A stretch of 33,703 nt of DNA, taken from NCBI GenBank assembly GCA_948433295.1, contig CAOJDT010000014.1:1-33703 (forward strand), given 5' to 3'. Numbering within the stretch: position 1 is the stretch's first letter; each line of letters begins with the position of its first letter. The notes below the pieces were generated by a model that ran no database searches, was not told the DNA's origin, and saw nothing but the letters and a program-made list of their open reading frames with translations. Shown one piece after another: positions 24,538 to 32,594 of the stretch. A program made the translations under genes and the position numbers. This stretch comes from an uncultured bacterium. GTDB lineage: Bacteria; Cyanobacteriota; Vampirovibrionia; Gastranaerophilales; Gastranaerophilaceae.

Positions 24538-24990
24538 ATGGAGTCATTAGTTTTACTTGTTCTTCTTGTGGTTGCTTATGCTATAGGCAGTAATCTTGAG
24601 AAAAAACATTTTAAAAAAATTATTGAACGTGAAAAAATGTACTATAACAAACCCGTTGTAAATTTTGGTGTAAAAAACTGGAGTGGTAAACGAAAGGTTA
24701 AAAAAGTCGAACTTGTTTCTGCTGAAGTTTGTTTGGGTGCAGATTATTTTAAAAGTTTTATTTCTGCAATCAGGAACGTTTTTGGCGGCAGAATGGTAGC
24801 TTATGAATCTGTTTTGGACAGAGGCAGAAGAGAGGCTATACTCAGAATGAGAGAAAAAGCGTATGCTGCCGGTGCCGACATAATTGTAAATGTTCGCATA
24901 GAATCTTCAATGAATAATAATATGTATGTTCAGGGAAGCGTACCCAGGATTCTGCTTGTTGCCTATGGAACGGCGGTAACTTATGAATAA
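24538..24990 (+). CDS. Membrane-anchored YbjQ-like protein
   Basis: Residues 1-17 form one N-terminal membrane helix (MESLVLLVLLVVAYAIGS). Residues 55-150 repeat the YbjQ fold of the preceding gene (FGGRMVAYESVLDRGRREAI, AAGADIIVNVRIES, VAYGTAVTYE), so the two genes are paralogues, one soluble and one membrane-tethered. Its ATG follows the previous stop by one base, with AGGAG in the end of that gene. The stop overlaps the start of the M48 peptidase gene by eight bases. The strict linkage suggests the three products act in one membrane complex, but this is inference. Confidence 0.82.
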   Translation: MESLVLLVLLVVAYAIGSNLEKKHFKKIIEREKMYYNKPVVNFGVKNWSGKRKVKKVELVSAEVCLGADYFKSFISAIRNVFGGRMVAYESVLDRGRREAILRMREKAYAAGADIIVNVRIESSMNNNMYVQGSVPRILLVAYGTAVTYE

Positions 24991-25807
24991 TGAGGACAGA
25001 GACCGTTATTTTAATATGATTGAAAATAACGACAATGTTTCAAAAACCACTGACGGTAAAGAATTTCTTATCCTTGTCAGCGGTATTATAGGACTTTGTA
25101 TTTGTTTATTTCTTTTTGCAGATTTTTTCGTAGGTTTATATTTGAATAATATGTCAGTGGAATCGCAGATTAAACTTGAAAAAACATTGAGTATGGCGGC
25201 TGTTTCTGGGGAAAATAAGAATCTTAACGGGAAATATTCCAAACAGCTTGCTGTTCTCAATAATATAAAAAAAGATATAAAACGTCTCGACAATCGTTTA
25301 ATCGGGAAGTCAGAATTTAATATTTATGTTGACCCGTCTTCGGAAGTTAATGCATTTGTAATTCCCGACGGTTCAATATATTTTACCGAAGGGCTTCTAA
25401 ATGAAGTGAAAGATGAAGATGTTCTTGCATTCGTTCTTGCTCACGAAATTGGACATTATGTCCACCGTGATCATTTGAAATCTTTCGGTAGGGAGATTAT
25501 TGCAGGAACCGTTTTTGCTATTGCAACTTCCGGTCAAAACGGCAATCTTAATACTTTGGTTAATAATGTGCATGCTATTAGTCATATAGTTTACTCGCAA
25601 TCTCAAGAAAGAAATGCTGATTTATATGCTAATAAAACAGTACTTAAACTTTACGGTACAAATGACGGAGCAATAAAGTTCATGTCGATGATTGACGAAA
25701 AACAAAAACTTCCTCAATTTATTTATTATTTTTCGTCTCATCCGTCGCCAAAAGATAGGATATTACTGTTAAAGAATGATGCTCAAAAATATAAAAGAGG
25801 CTTGTAA
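24983..25807 (+). CDS. M48-family membrane metallopeptidase
   Basis: A 274-residue protein with one membrane helix (28-52) and an M48 zinc peptidase domain. HEIGH at 154-158 supplies two zinc ligands and the catalytic Glu; the third ligand is the glutamate in SQSQERNADLYA (E209). EVNAFVIPDGSIYFTEGLL at 121-139 is the strand that binds substrate in this family, and SSHPSPKDRI near the end is also typical. Relatives such as BepA, LoiP and HtpX degrade damaged envelope proteins. The single N-terminal anchor puts the active domain on one face of the membrane; the side cannot be decided here. It is last in the YbjQ operon, with a terminator overlapping its stop codon. Confidence 0.92.
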   Translation: MNNEDRDRYFNMIENNDNVSKTTDGKEFLILVSGIIGLCICLFLFADFFVGLYLNNMSVESQIKLEKTLSMAAVSGENKNLNGKYSKQLAVLNNIKKDIKRLDNRLIGKSEFNIYVDPSSEVNAFVIPDGSIYFTEGLLNEVKDEDVLAFVLAHEIGHYVHRDHLKSFGREIIAGTVFAIATSGQNGNLNTLVNNVHAISHIVYSQSQERNADLYANKTVLKLYGTNDGAIKFMSMIDEKQKLPQFIYYFSSHPSPKDRILLLKNDAQKYKRGL

Positions 25808-25821
25808 CAGTCTCTTTTTTT
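25795..25821 (+). terminator. Rho-independent terminator overlapping the stop of the M48 gene
   Basis: AAGAGGCT (25795-25802) pairs with AGTCTCTT (25809-25816), with one G-U pair, around TGTAAC, followed by a T-run to 25821. The stop codon lies in the loop. Confidence 0.8.
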
Positions 25822-25849
25822 ATAATAATATATTTATTGGAGAGAAGTC

Positions 25850-26668
25850 ATGAAAGAGAAGTTGAAATTATTTATTGAATCAAATATCGTTACCAATTTT
25901 ATTCTGGGTGTAATCATTTACAATGCAGTTGCGTTGGGTTTGTTGACTGATAAAAATATCGTTGCTGAATTCGGTGATTTTCTTTATCATACTTGTACTG
26001 TTTGTGTAATTATTTTTACAGTAGAAATTCTAATAAAGCTTTATGTTTACGGTAAAAACTTTTTTAAAGACGGATGGAATAATTTTGATTTTGTCCTGGT
26101 TGCAATATCATGGCTTCCTGCGGCTGGTGCATTTTCGTCTTTCAGAGCATTCAGGGTTTTGAGGGCATTAAGAGCCTTGAGGCTGGTGACACGGCTTCAA
26201 AAACTCAGAATAATCGTTCAGGCTATTATTGAATCCATTCCGAATGTCGGTTGGGCAAGTTTATTATTGCTTTTGATTTTCTATATATTTTCAATAATGG
26301 GAACTACAATGTTTGCGGAGGCTTTTCCCGAATTTTTTGGCAGTATCGGTAAAAGCATGTATTCTCTTTTCCAGATTATGACTCTCGAAAGTTGGTCTAT
26401 GGGTATAGCTCGTCCGGTAATTGCAGTTTTTCCTTATGCATGGATGTACTTTATTTCATTCATTCTTGTATCATCTTTTATCGTTATGAATGTTATTGTA
26501 GGTGTTGTTGTTAATGCTATTGGTGAACTTAGCGAAAATGCCAAAAAACAGCAGGAATTGAAAAATATTCAACAATCAACAGAGCTTGAACTGGAACTAA
26601 ACAAGTTGAAAGCCCAAATCGCAGTTGTAGAAGATTTATTAAAGACTGAAAGGCAAAATGTTAAATAA
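25850..26668 (+). CDS. NaChBac-type single-domain voltage-gated ion channel
   Basis: A 272-residue six-helix channel subunit that would assemble as a tetramer in the cytoplasmic membrane. S1-S3 lie at about 14-90. The S4 voltage sensor at 97-120 has arginines at every third position (R99, R102, R105, R108, R111). S5 is at about 134-153, the pore helix and selectivity filter are TLESWS at 178-183, and S6 is at about 197-225. A charged coiled-coil tail (about 230-272) fits the C-terminal bundle of bacterial sodium channels. TLESW matches the sodium-selective filter of NaChBac, so sodium selectivity is the best guess. GGAGAG precedes the ATG. It stands alone between a terminator and the exonuclease promoter. 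Confidence 0.93.
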   Translation: MKEKLKLFIESNIVTNFILGVIIYNAVALGLLTDKNIVAEFGDFLYHTCTVCVIIFTVEILIKLYVYGKNFFKDGWNNFDFVLVAISWLPAAGAFSSFRAFRVLRALRALRLVTRLQKLRIIVQAIIESIPNVGWASLLLLLIFYIFSIMGTTMFAEAFPEFFGSIGKSMYSLFQIMTLESWSMGIARPVIAVFPYAWMYFISFILVSSFIVMNVIVGVVVNAIGELSENAKKQQELKNIQQSTELELELNKLKAQIAVVEDLLKTERQNVK

Positions 26669-26672
26669 CTTT

Positions 26673-26701
26673 TTGAAAGTTATATTTGATTATTCTATAA
26701 T
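26673..26701 (+). promoter_or_regulatory. Promoter predicting a leaderless mRNA for the exonuclease gene
   Basis: TTGAAA (26673-26678), 17 bases, TATAAT (26696-26701), six bases, ATG 26708. The geometry and boxes are identical to the promoter at 16289, and again no Shine-Dalgarno site exists. Confidence 0.72.
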
Positions 26702-26707
26702 TTAATT

Positions 26708-27265
26708 ATGATTACAAACGAACGAAATAAAGGAAAACTTATAAACGAATTTCCGTCAGATTATACGGTGGTCGATATTGAGACTACCGGCTTGTCTCCA
26801 CGAACCTGCGAAATTATAGAAATTTCTGCTTTAAAAGTTCGTAATGATAAAATTGTTGACTCCTTTTCAATGCTGATAAAGCCTTCTCAAAGTATTGCTC
26901 CTTTTATTACAAAGCTTACAGGTATTACCGATGAAATGGTTTGTTGCAAACCTTCAGTTGAGTATGTATTGCCGAATTTTATGGATTTTGTCGCTGAAGA
27001 TATAATTTTGGGACATAATGTTAACTTTGATATTAATTTTATTTATGACAATTGGCAAAAATACTATGGTAAAGCTTTTTCTAATAATTTTGCAGATACC
27101 ATGCGACTTTCTCGAAAATACTGTGACTTGAAAAAGCACAACCTGAAATTTCTTGCAAAACATTATGGTGTTTCAATCGAAGGACACCACAGGGCTCTTG
27201 TTGACTGTGAGATAACTTTTAAAATATATAATCATATTAAAAACGAAGTTTTGTCAAGATTGTAA
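26708..27265 (+). CDS. DnaQ-like 3'-5' exonuclease (DEDDh)
   Basis: A 185-residue exonuclease domain. The four acidic metal ligands and the general-base histidine are all visible: D23 and E25 in VVDIETTGLSP, D108 in GHNVNFDINF, H161 and D166 in GHHRALVDCEIT. It is a stand-alone domain similar to the epsilon proofreading subunit or the exonuclease part of PolC and DinG-type proteins; which polymerase, if any, it serves cannot be told. RNase T-like or oligoribonuclease-like roles are alternatives, although the sequence order fits DnaQ best. The transcript seems to start at the ATG. Confidence 0.93.
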   Translation: MITNERNKGKLINEFPSDYTVVDIETTGLSPRTCEIIEISALKVRNDKIVDSFSMLIKPSQSIAPFITKLTGITDEMVCCKPSVEYVLPNFMDFVAEDIILGHNVNFDINFIYDNWQKYYGKAFSNNFADTMRLSRKYCDLKKHNLKFLAKHYGVSIEGHHRALVDCEITFKIYNHIKNEVLSRL

Positions 27266-27373
27266 GTTATTCCTTTCGGTTGAGTTATTTTTTTATAAAT
27301 TTATAATATGGTTTCCTAACAAAAAACTAATATAACTTTTTTATCCTTAATTTATAGTTGGAGGATAAAATTG

Positions 27374-28966
27374 ATGAAGAAAAACCATATTATAATGTTT
27401 TATTTGTTGTTAGTATTTATATTTTTCTTTGCTTATATTTATGATTTAGGCGCATATAGGCTTTTAGAAGTTGATGAAACAAGATATGTAAATATTGCAA
27501 AAACTATGTTTAATACCAAAGATTTTTTCACTTTATATTTAAACGGCGAGTTTTTCTTTGAAAAACCTCCGCTATTTTTTTTGATAGAATGCTTATCTTT
27601 TAAATTAACCGGAATAATATCCGAATTAACTGCACGCTTACCTATTGTGTTATTGTCGTTATTGCCAACAGGATTCCTTTTAGGTTTGTGCAAAAAAGTT
27701 AGAGGTGACAAATTTGCAATCATTACGGTAGCAACATTACTTATAACTTTACAATATATGCTGATTACAAAGATTGCTATTTTAGACAGTGTATTAACAA
27801 GTTTTGTATCAAGCTCTTTGTTATGCTATTTTTTTACTCATTTTGTTGAAAATAAAAACAAAAAATACTATTGGATTTTAACCTACGTTTTTTCGGCATT
27901 AGCAGTTTTATCCAAGGGAATTCCGGGAGTTGCAATTCCGTTTATAGTTATTTTTATATCAAGCATTATATTTAAGACCTGGAAAGAAACTCTTAAATAT
28001 TCCTCGGGAATTTTATTATTTCTTTTAATTACTCTTCCCTGGCATCTTGTAATGCTAAAAATGCATGGTAACTTATTTTTTGATGAATATATTATAAAAC
28101 ATCATTTATTAAGATTTTTAGGTTCTGATGTTATTAATCGGACTCAGCCTTGGTATTTTTATATGTTAACGCTTTTATGGGGTTTATTCCCTCATATTTT
28201 TCTTCTTTTATCAAAAGTTGTTGACATAAAAAATATAAAATTTGATATCAATAATAATTATTCTAAATTGTTACTTTTAAGTTTAATTGCAACATTAAGT
28301 ATTTTAATATTTTTTAGCCTTTCAGGAGCAAAATTAATTACATATATATTGCCAATTTATCCGTTTACTTCGATTTTGATTGGAGATTTGTGGTTAAAAT
28401 ATATTAATAATAATGACAAATCGGTTAGAAAATCTTTAATAATATTAAATTTAATATTTTGGACCGCAACCATTTTACTTTGTTTTGTAAAATTTGTTAT
28501 GCCAAATGATATTTATAAAGAATTTTTGCCTGTACAGTTTACGGCATTATTACTACTCATTCCGTTTTTAATTTATAATTCAATATTTTTAATTAAACAA
28601 AAAAGATTACAAACGTTTTTTTTATTAGTTATATTTATAAGTGTATTATCAGGTATTTTAACTCCGTATGTTTATAACTTTAATTATTCTTTTGGGCAAA
28701 ATGACTTGATGAGATTTGCACAATTTGCAAAAGATAATAATTATACAATTTCAACTTATATGACCGGTCAAAAATATGGACTTTTATATTACGGAGATAA
28801 ATCTTATGTCGAGTTTCAAACAGATGAAGATTCGGATTGGCTAAACAATGAGCTTGCTAAACCAAATGTAATGATAATTGCAAGAAATAAATATATTGAA
28901 AATTTACCGCTAAAAATAAAAGAAAAGGGTGTTAAATATTCAATAATTGAGGCAAACAACAAATAG
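27374..28966 (+). CDS. ArnT/PMT-family GT-C glycosyltransferase
   Basis: A 530-residue membrane enzyme with about twelve hydrophobic segments. The first periplasmic loop carries the family signature LLEVDETRYVNIAKTM (the catalytic acidic pair DE) and NGEFFFEKPPLFFLIE, as in ArnT, which moves a sugar from an undecaprenyl carrier to lipid A, and in protein mannosyltransferases. RTQPWYFYMLTLLWGLFPH matches a second conserved block. The short C-terminal soluble domain is usual for ArnT-like proteins. The acceptor could be lipid A, another lipid or protein. The start is ATG 27374 with GGAGG nine bases upstream (a TTG one codon earlier is also possible). It converges with the histidine kinase gene with only three bases between. 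Base composition is more AT-rich than in the left half of the window. Confidence 0.88.
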   Translation: MKKNHIIMFYLLLVFIFFFAYIYDLGAYRLLEVDETRYVNIAKTMFNTKDFFTLYLNGEFFFEKPPLFFLIECLSFKLTGIISELTARLPIVLLSLLPTGFLLGLCKKVRGDKFAIITVATLLITLQYMLITKIAILDSVLTSFVSSSLLCYFFTHFVENKNKKYYWILTYVFSALAVLSKGIPGVAIPFIVIFISSIIFKTWKETLKYSSGILLFLLITLPWHLVMLKMHGNLFFDEYIIKHHLLRFLGSDVINRTQPWYFYMLTLLWGLFPHIFLLLSKVVDIKNIKFDINNNYSKLLLLSLIATLSILIFFSLSGAKLITYILPIYPFTSILIGDLWLKYINNNDKSVRKSLIILNLIFWTATILLCFVKFVMPNDIYKEFLPVQFTALLLLIPFLIYNSIFLIKQKRLQTFFLLVIFISVLSGILTPYVYNFNYSFGQNDLMRFAQFAKDNNYTISTYMTGQKYGLLYYGDKSYVEFQTDEDSDWLNNELAKPNVMIIARNKYIENLPLKIKEKGVKYSIIEANNK

Positions 28967-28969
28967 CAA

Positions 28970-30373
28970 TTATTGATTTTCTTTCGGAAACTTTATTGTA
29001 AAAGTTGTACCTTTATTAATTTCACTTTGAACTTCAATTGTTCCGTTATGTAGTTCAACAATGTTTTTTACAATAGAAAGCCCCAGACCTGTTCCTCCCA
29101 TTTGACGGCTTCGAGCTTTATGAATTCTGTAAAATCTTTCAAAAATATGGTTAATATGTTCCGGGGCAATTCCTATGCCAAAATCTCTTACGATAATTTC
29201 AATATTGTCATCGGTATTATTTACAACAATGTCAATTTTAGGCGTGCCTGCATATTTTACTGCATTGGAAACCAGGTTAGACATCATTATTGATATCAAA
29301 TCTTCATTTCCATATATTTTAATTTCATCATCGCATATAAAATTAAATCTTATATCTGAAATACTCATATAATCAAGAGTTGATTTTATTGTTTTTTTAA
29401 GATTAAACCATTTAAAATCTTTGTCTTCATTGGTTTTCTCTACTTCAATTTCAGACAGGCTCAATATATCATTTACTAAAATATTAATAGCATTTGTTTG
29501 ATATCGAATAATGTCGAAACATTCCCTATCTTCGTTATTTATTGAGTTTTTCGTTTCTAAAAGTTCAATTGCAGAATTTATTGCTGTAATCGGAGTTTTT
29601 ATTTCATGAGTAATATTTTGTAAAAAATCTGATTTATATTGTTCTAATTGTTTTAATCTGGCAATTTGGATTTTTAATCTTTTTGACATTTTTTTTATTG
29701 AAATAGTAAGTTCTTTTAATAATCCGAATTTAGGTATTTCAATTTGCTTATCTAAATTTCCGTTTGCAATTTCAATTACAGAGTCTTCCAACTTGTTGAA
29801 AGAATTTCTCAATGTATAGAAGACTTGAATTAGTCCTGAAATAAAAAACAAAAGACAAATTATAAAAAATATCAGAGAATTTTTCTGTGCAGCCAAAATT
29901 GATTTCATAACATCTGCCTGAGAAACAGTAATTTCTAAATAATATTTGTAATCATCGGTAAAAATCTTTTCTCTAATTCCAATTTTTTGATCTCTTATTG
30001 AATGTCTGTAGATTTTAAATTTATTGTACTTGGAGTTTAAAATTTTACTGTCTTTTTCTAATAAGTTACTTGTATTATATGGATTTGAGGTTGCCAAGAG
30101 TTTTTTGTTCTTATCAAATATTCTAAATTCAACATCTTCATCTTTAAAATCATCGCAATATTTTTGAAGTTCTTTTATATTGTTGTTTTTGATAAGCGGT
30201 GTAACAGCCCACTCTATTTGTCTTTTAAAGACTTGAAGCTCTTCTCTTTCTTCTTGCATATAAGAAGTATTAAATTGAATAAGGTTGAATAAAGAAATTG
30301 CACCAAAAATAAGTGTAATTATTAAAAATGCAATTATTCTTTTTATCCAGTATAAATCTCTTTTTTTTATCAC
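28970..30373 (-). CDS. Sensor histidine kinase
   Basis: A 467-residue membrane kinase. TM1 is at about 12-33, an extracytoplasmic sensor domain spans 34-165, TM2 is at about 166-187, and HAMP follows (about 188-240). HisKA has the phospho-accepting H256 in NITHEIKTPITAI. The ATP-binding domain has the N box NLVSNAVKYA, G1 DFGIGIAP, F box IFERFYR and G2 GGTGLGLSIV. All catalytic boxes are intact. It starts with GTG immediately after the stop codon of the response regulator, with AAGGA upstream, so the two are coupled. The signal is unknown; the sensor domain has no recognisable PAS or Cache motif by eye. Confidence 0.95.
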   Translation of the reverse strand: MIKKRDLYWIKRIIAFLIITLIFGAISLFNLIQFNTSYMQEEREELQVFKRQIEWAVTPLIKNNNIKELQKYCDDFKDEDVEFRIFDKNKKLLATSNPYNTSNLLEKDSKILNSKYNKFKIYRHSIRDQKIGIREKIFTDDYKYYLEITVSQADVMKSILAAQKNSLIFFIICLLFFISGLIQVFYTLRNSFNKLEDSVIEIANGNLDKQIEIPKFGLLKELTISIKKMSKRLKIQIARLKQLEQYKSDFLQNITHEIKTPITAINSAIELLETKNSINNEDRECFDIIRYQTNAINILVNDILSLSEIEVEKTNEDKDFKWFNLKKTIKSTLDYMSISDIRFNFICDDEIKIYGNEDLISIMMSNLVSNAVKYAGTPKIDIVVNNTDDNIEIIVRDFGIGIAPEHINHIFERFYRIHKARSRQMGGTGLGLSIVKNIVELHNGTIEVQSEINKGTTFTIKFPKENQ

Positions 30374-31069
30374 TTAACTTTCCTTCAATTTATAACCCAT
30401 TCCTCTGACTGTTTCTATGTTTGAGCCAAATTCTCCAAGTTTTCGTCTTAAGTTAACAATTTGGACATCAACAGCACGTTCGGAAACATCAAATCCGTCA
30501 TTGCCTCTTACATACGATAATAATTGAGAGCGAGAGAATACAACCCCAATATTTGACATAAACGTTTGCAGAATAATAAATTCAAATTTTGTTAATTCGA
30601 CAAAAACATTTCCGATTTTGACAGTCTTTTTTATATTATCAAGTTGAATGTTTTTATATTGTTTTAAATCATTATAAAAATCCGAGTTCAACAAATGAGC
30701 CTTAATTCTTGCAAGAAGAATTTTATTGCTGAATGGCTTTGAAATATAATCAATTGCTCCATTTTCAAATCCTTGTAAAACATCATCTTCCATTTTTTTA
30801 GCAGTAAGCATGATAATTTGAATAGAATTAAGAGTTTCATCTTCTTTTATTAATTTGCACAAACTGAATCCGTCAATTTCGGGAATCATTACATCTAATA
30901 ACACTAAATCAGGTTTATTTTGTCGAATTAAATTAAAGGCTTCTTTTCCGTCAAATGCTTTTTGGATTTTATAATATCCTGCAGATTGCAAAACAAGTTC
31001 AATAAGTCTGTTGATTTGAACTTCATCTTCTACTATCAGTATTCTTGCATTCGTTAATTTATTTTCCAT
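30374..31069 (-). CDS. OmpR-family response regulator
   Basis: A 231-residue regulator with receiver domain 1-125: acidic pocket VEDE near 13-16, phospho-acceptor D59 in LVLLDVMIPEIDG, conserved T in MLTAKK and K in SKPFSNK. The C-terminal winged helix (about 135-231) has LTKFEFIILQTFMSN, VDVQIVNLRRKLG and the ending TVRGMGYKL. It controls transcription after phosphorylation by the adjacent kinase. I choose ATG 31069 rather than ATG 31075 because TATAAT lies exactly six bases before it, matching the leaderless layout seen at other genes, while the earlier ATG directly abuts the -10 box. Confidence 0.95.
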   Translation of the reverse strand: MENKLTNARILIVEDEVQINRLIELVLQSAGYYKIQKAFDGKEAFNLIRQNKPDLVLLDVMIPEIDGFSLCKLIKEDETLNSIQIIMLTAKKMEDDVLQGFENGAIDYISKPFSNKILLARIKAHLLNSDFYNDLKQYKNIQLDNIKKTVKIGNVFVELTKFEFIILQTFMSNIGVVFSRSQLLSYVRGNDGFDVSERAVDVQIVNLRRKLGEFGSNIETVRGMGYKLKES

Positions 31070-31075
31070 AAACAT

Positions 31076-31081
31076 ATTATA
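31076..31081 (-). promoter_or_regulatory. -10 box of the two-component operon, leaderless layout
   Basis: TATAAT on the minus strand (31081-31076), six bases before ATG 31069. The -35 position (17 bases up) is only As, so an activator, perhaps the regulator itself, may be needed. Confidence 0.5.
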
Positions 31082-31158
31082 CCAGCTAATTTTCTTTTTT
31101 TTTATATATTTTGCAAAATTCTTAATTGATGGATTTGTGTATTAAAATTTTAAATTCT

Positions 31159-31202
31159 TTGTTATAATTAGTCAATTCTTGAAAGTACAATTACTTTATA
31201 TA
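31159..31202 (+). promoter_or_regulatory. Shared CAATT-N17-TTTATATA element, copy 2
   Basis: CAATT (31173-31177), 17 bases, TTTATATA (31195-31202), 29 bases before the ATG. It also has TTGTTA (31159-31164) eight bases before CAATT, exactly as in copy 3 at 32785-32828. Confidence 0.5.
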
Positions 31203-31231
31203 TGTAGTAGGTAATAATAAGGAATATTTAT

Positions 31232-32500
31232 ATGGTTAGTAGAATTGCAGGTAATTATTTCCCAACGTATACGACAAATTATTTTAATAGACAAACTCAG
31301 ACAATACCATTTAAAGCTAATGTTGATAAAACTGATACAATAGAATTATCTCAAAAAGAGCAAAAAGAATCATCATTGCGCACTAAACTAGCAATAGGTA
31401 CAGGGATTGCAATTACTTTAGCCATTGGTGCTGACTATATCTTTTGTAAAGGAAAACATGTTAAAAATTTGTTTGGTAAGCTAAAAAGAAACAAAACTAC
31501 GCCAGAGGTTAAGCCAGAGGTTAAGCCAGAAGTTAAGCCAGAAGTTAAGCCAGAAGTTAAGCCAGAGGTTAAGCCAGAGGTTAAGCCAGAAGTTAAGCCA
31601 GAAGTTAAACCAGAAGTTAAGCCAGAGGTTAAGCCAGAGGTTAAGCCAGAGGTTAAACTTGAAAATCCTGCGATTACTGAAGCGAAATTAAATGCTGAAA
31701 AGGACTTAGAAAAGCTATCAGAAGAACTTCCTAGTATGTCCCGTTCTGCTATTGCTCAACAAAGACGTGAATTAAATAAATGGGGTTGCGAAATTGATAT
31801 GCTTAAATTGAAGTCCAAAAAGGAAGGTTTAACAGAATTAGAAAATCTTAGACTAGATTTCTTGAAGCGAAAACTTTCCTTATTGGAAGAAAGAGAAAGA
31901 CAAATTGCAAAATCTTTAGAAAAATATATCCCTACCGTTTCAGACAATTCAGCTGTTTCTATGCACCATTATATAAACGGAGAAAATACTAGCATTAGAG
32001 AAGCAATTAGTGCTAAAGCTAAAAATCCAAGCGAATTAAGGGAAAGACAAATCAAGAACATAGAACAGATGGAAAAACGAATGGCACAAATAGATAAAGA
32101 GTTTGCAGAATTACCACCTCTTGAAAAAGACTGTATTGTGTATAGAGGACGTGCAGAAAATCCAGTAATTAAAAGATATAACCGCGACTTTGAAATAATG
32201 GAAAATGTAAAAGTTGGTGATGTTGTTATTCCTGATACAGGATATTCATATACAGCTTTCCATTACGACATGGCAAATAATTGGTGCCAAGGTGGCAGAA
32301 GGACAGATATGAATAATAATCCATTACGAACAATAATGTATGAAATCCATTTACCTAAAGGGGCTAAAGTTTCCAGAAATTTAGAACATAGAGGCGAGGT
32401 AGTTATGCCGCGTGGTGCGCAGTACAAAATATTAGACAAAAAAATCGGTGCAAATGGCGATATAGAATGTGTTCTAGAATATATATTACCTAAATCATAA
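31232..32500 (+). CDS. Membrane-anchored PEVK-repeat protein with C-terminal ADP-ribosyltransferase-like domain
   Basis: The 422-residue product has five parts. An N-terminal tail carries IPFKAN (25-30) and DTIELS (35-40). One membrane helix lies at about 50-70. Thirteen PEVK repeats fill 91-142. A coiled coil spans about 145-235, and a C-terminal domain covers about 295-422. That domain follows the R-S-E plan of ADP-ribosyltransferase exotoxins: YRG with R305, then VGDVVIPDTGYSYTAF with S339-Y-T341 at the STS position, MYEIHLPKGAKV, and GEVVMPRGAQYKIL with E389 as catalytic glutamate. The residue two before E389 is Arg, not the usual Glu or Gln, so target type or activity may differ. The Pro-rich spacer resembles linkers in toxins such as SpvB. 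No immunity gene is obvious next door. It is likely an effector toxin acting on a host or a competitor; this is inference. AAGGA precedes the ATG. Confidence 0.75.
   Translation: MVSRIAGNYFPTYTTNYFNRQTQTIPFKANVDKTDTIELSQKEQKESSLRTKLAIGTGIAITLAIGADYIFCKGKHVKNLFGKLKRNKTTPEVKPEVKPEVKPEVKPEVKPEVKPEVKPEVKPEVKPEVKPEVKPEVKPEVKLENPAITEAKLNAEKDLEKLSEELPSMSRSAIAQQRRELNKWGCEIDMLKLKSKKEGLTELENLRLDFLKRKLSLLEERERQIAKSLEKYIPTVSDNSAVSMHHYINGENTSIREAISAKAKNPSELRERQIKNIEQMEKRMAQIDKEFAELPPLEKDCIVYRGRAENPVIKRYNRDFEIMENVKVGDVVIPDTGYSYTAFHYDMANNWCQGGRRTDMNNNPLRTIMYEIHLPKGAKVSRNLEHRGEVVMPRGAQYKILDKKIGANGDIECVLEYILPKS
31502..31657 (+). repeat. Thirteen tandem 12-base repeats encoding PEVK
   Basis: The unit is CCAGARGTTAAR, thirteen perfect-length copies (156 bases). 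The Glu codon's third codon position changes in an order G,G,A,A,A / G,G,A,A,A / G,G,G (GTT preceded by GAG or GAA), showing a 60-base higher-order unit that was duplicated recently. Copy number probably varies between strains. Confidence 0.97.
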
Positions 32501-32594
32501 TTGGTGTAGTCACAAATCTACCGATACTAAAAAAGGTTTGTTGATACTGGCAAATTCAAAAGTTTGAACCCAGAAAACCCTTATCATTCCTAAT

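Noticed and set aside
31502-31657. CRISPR array, because of regular repeats.
   Set aside because: Units are 12 bases, contiguous with no spacers, and translate in frame to PEVK inside a protein gene.
32555-32568. Small palindrome TTCAAA-AG-TTTGAA as a terminator of the ART-like gene.
   Set aside because: It lies 55 bases after the stop, has a two-base loop and no T-tract, so it cannot be supported as a terminator.
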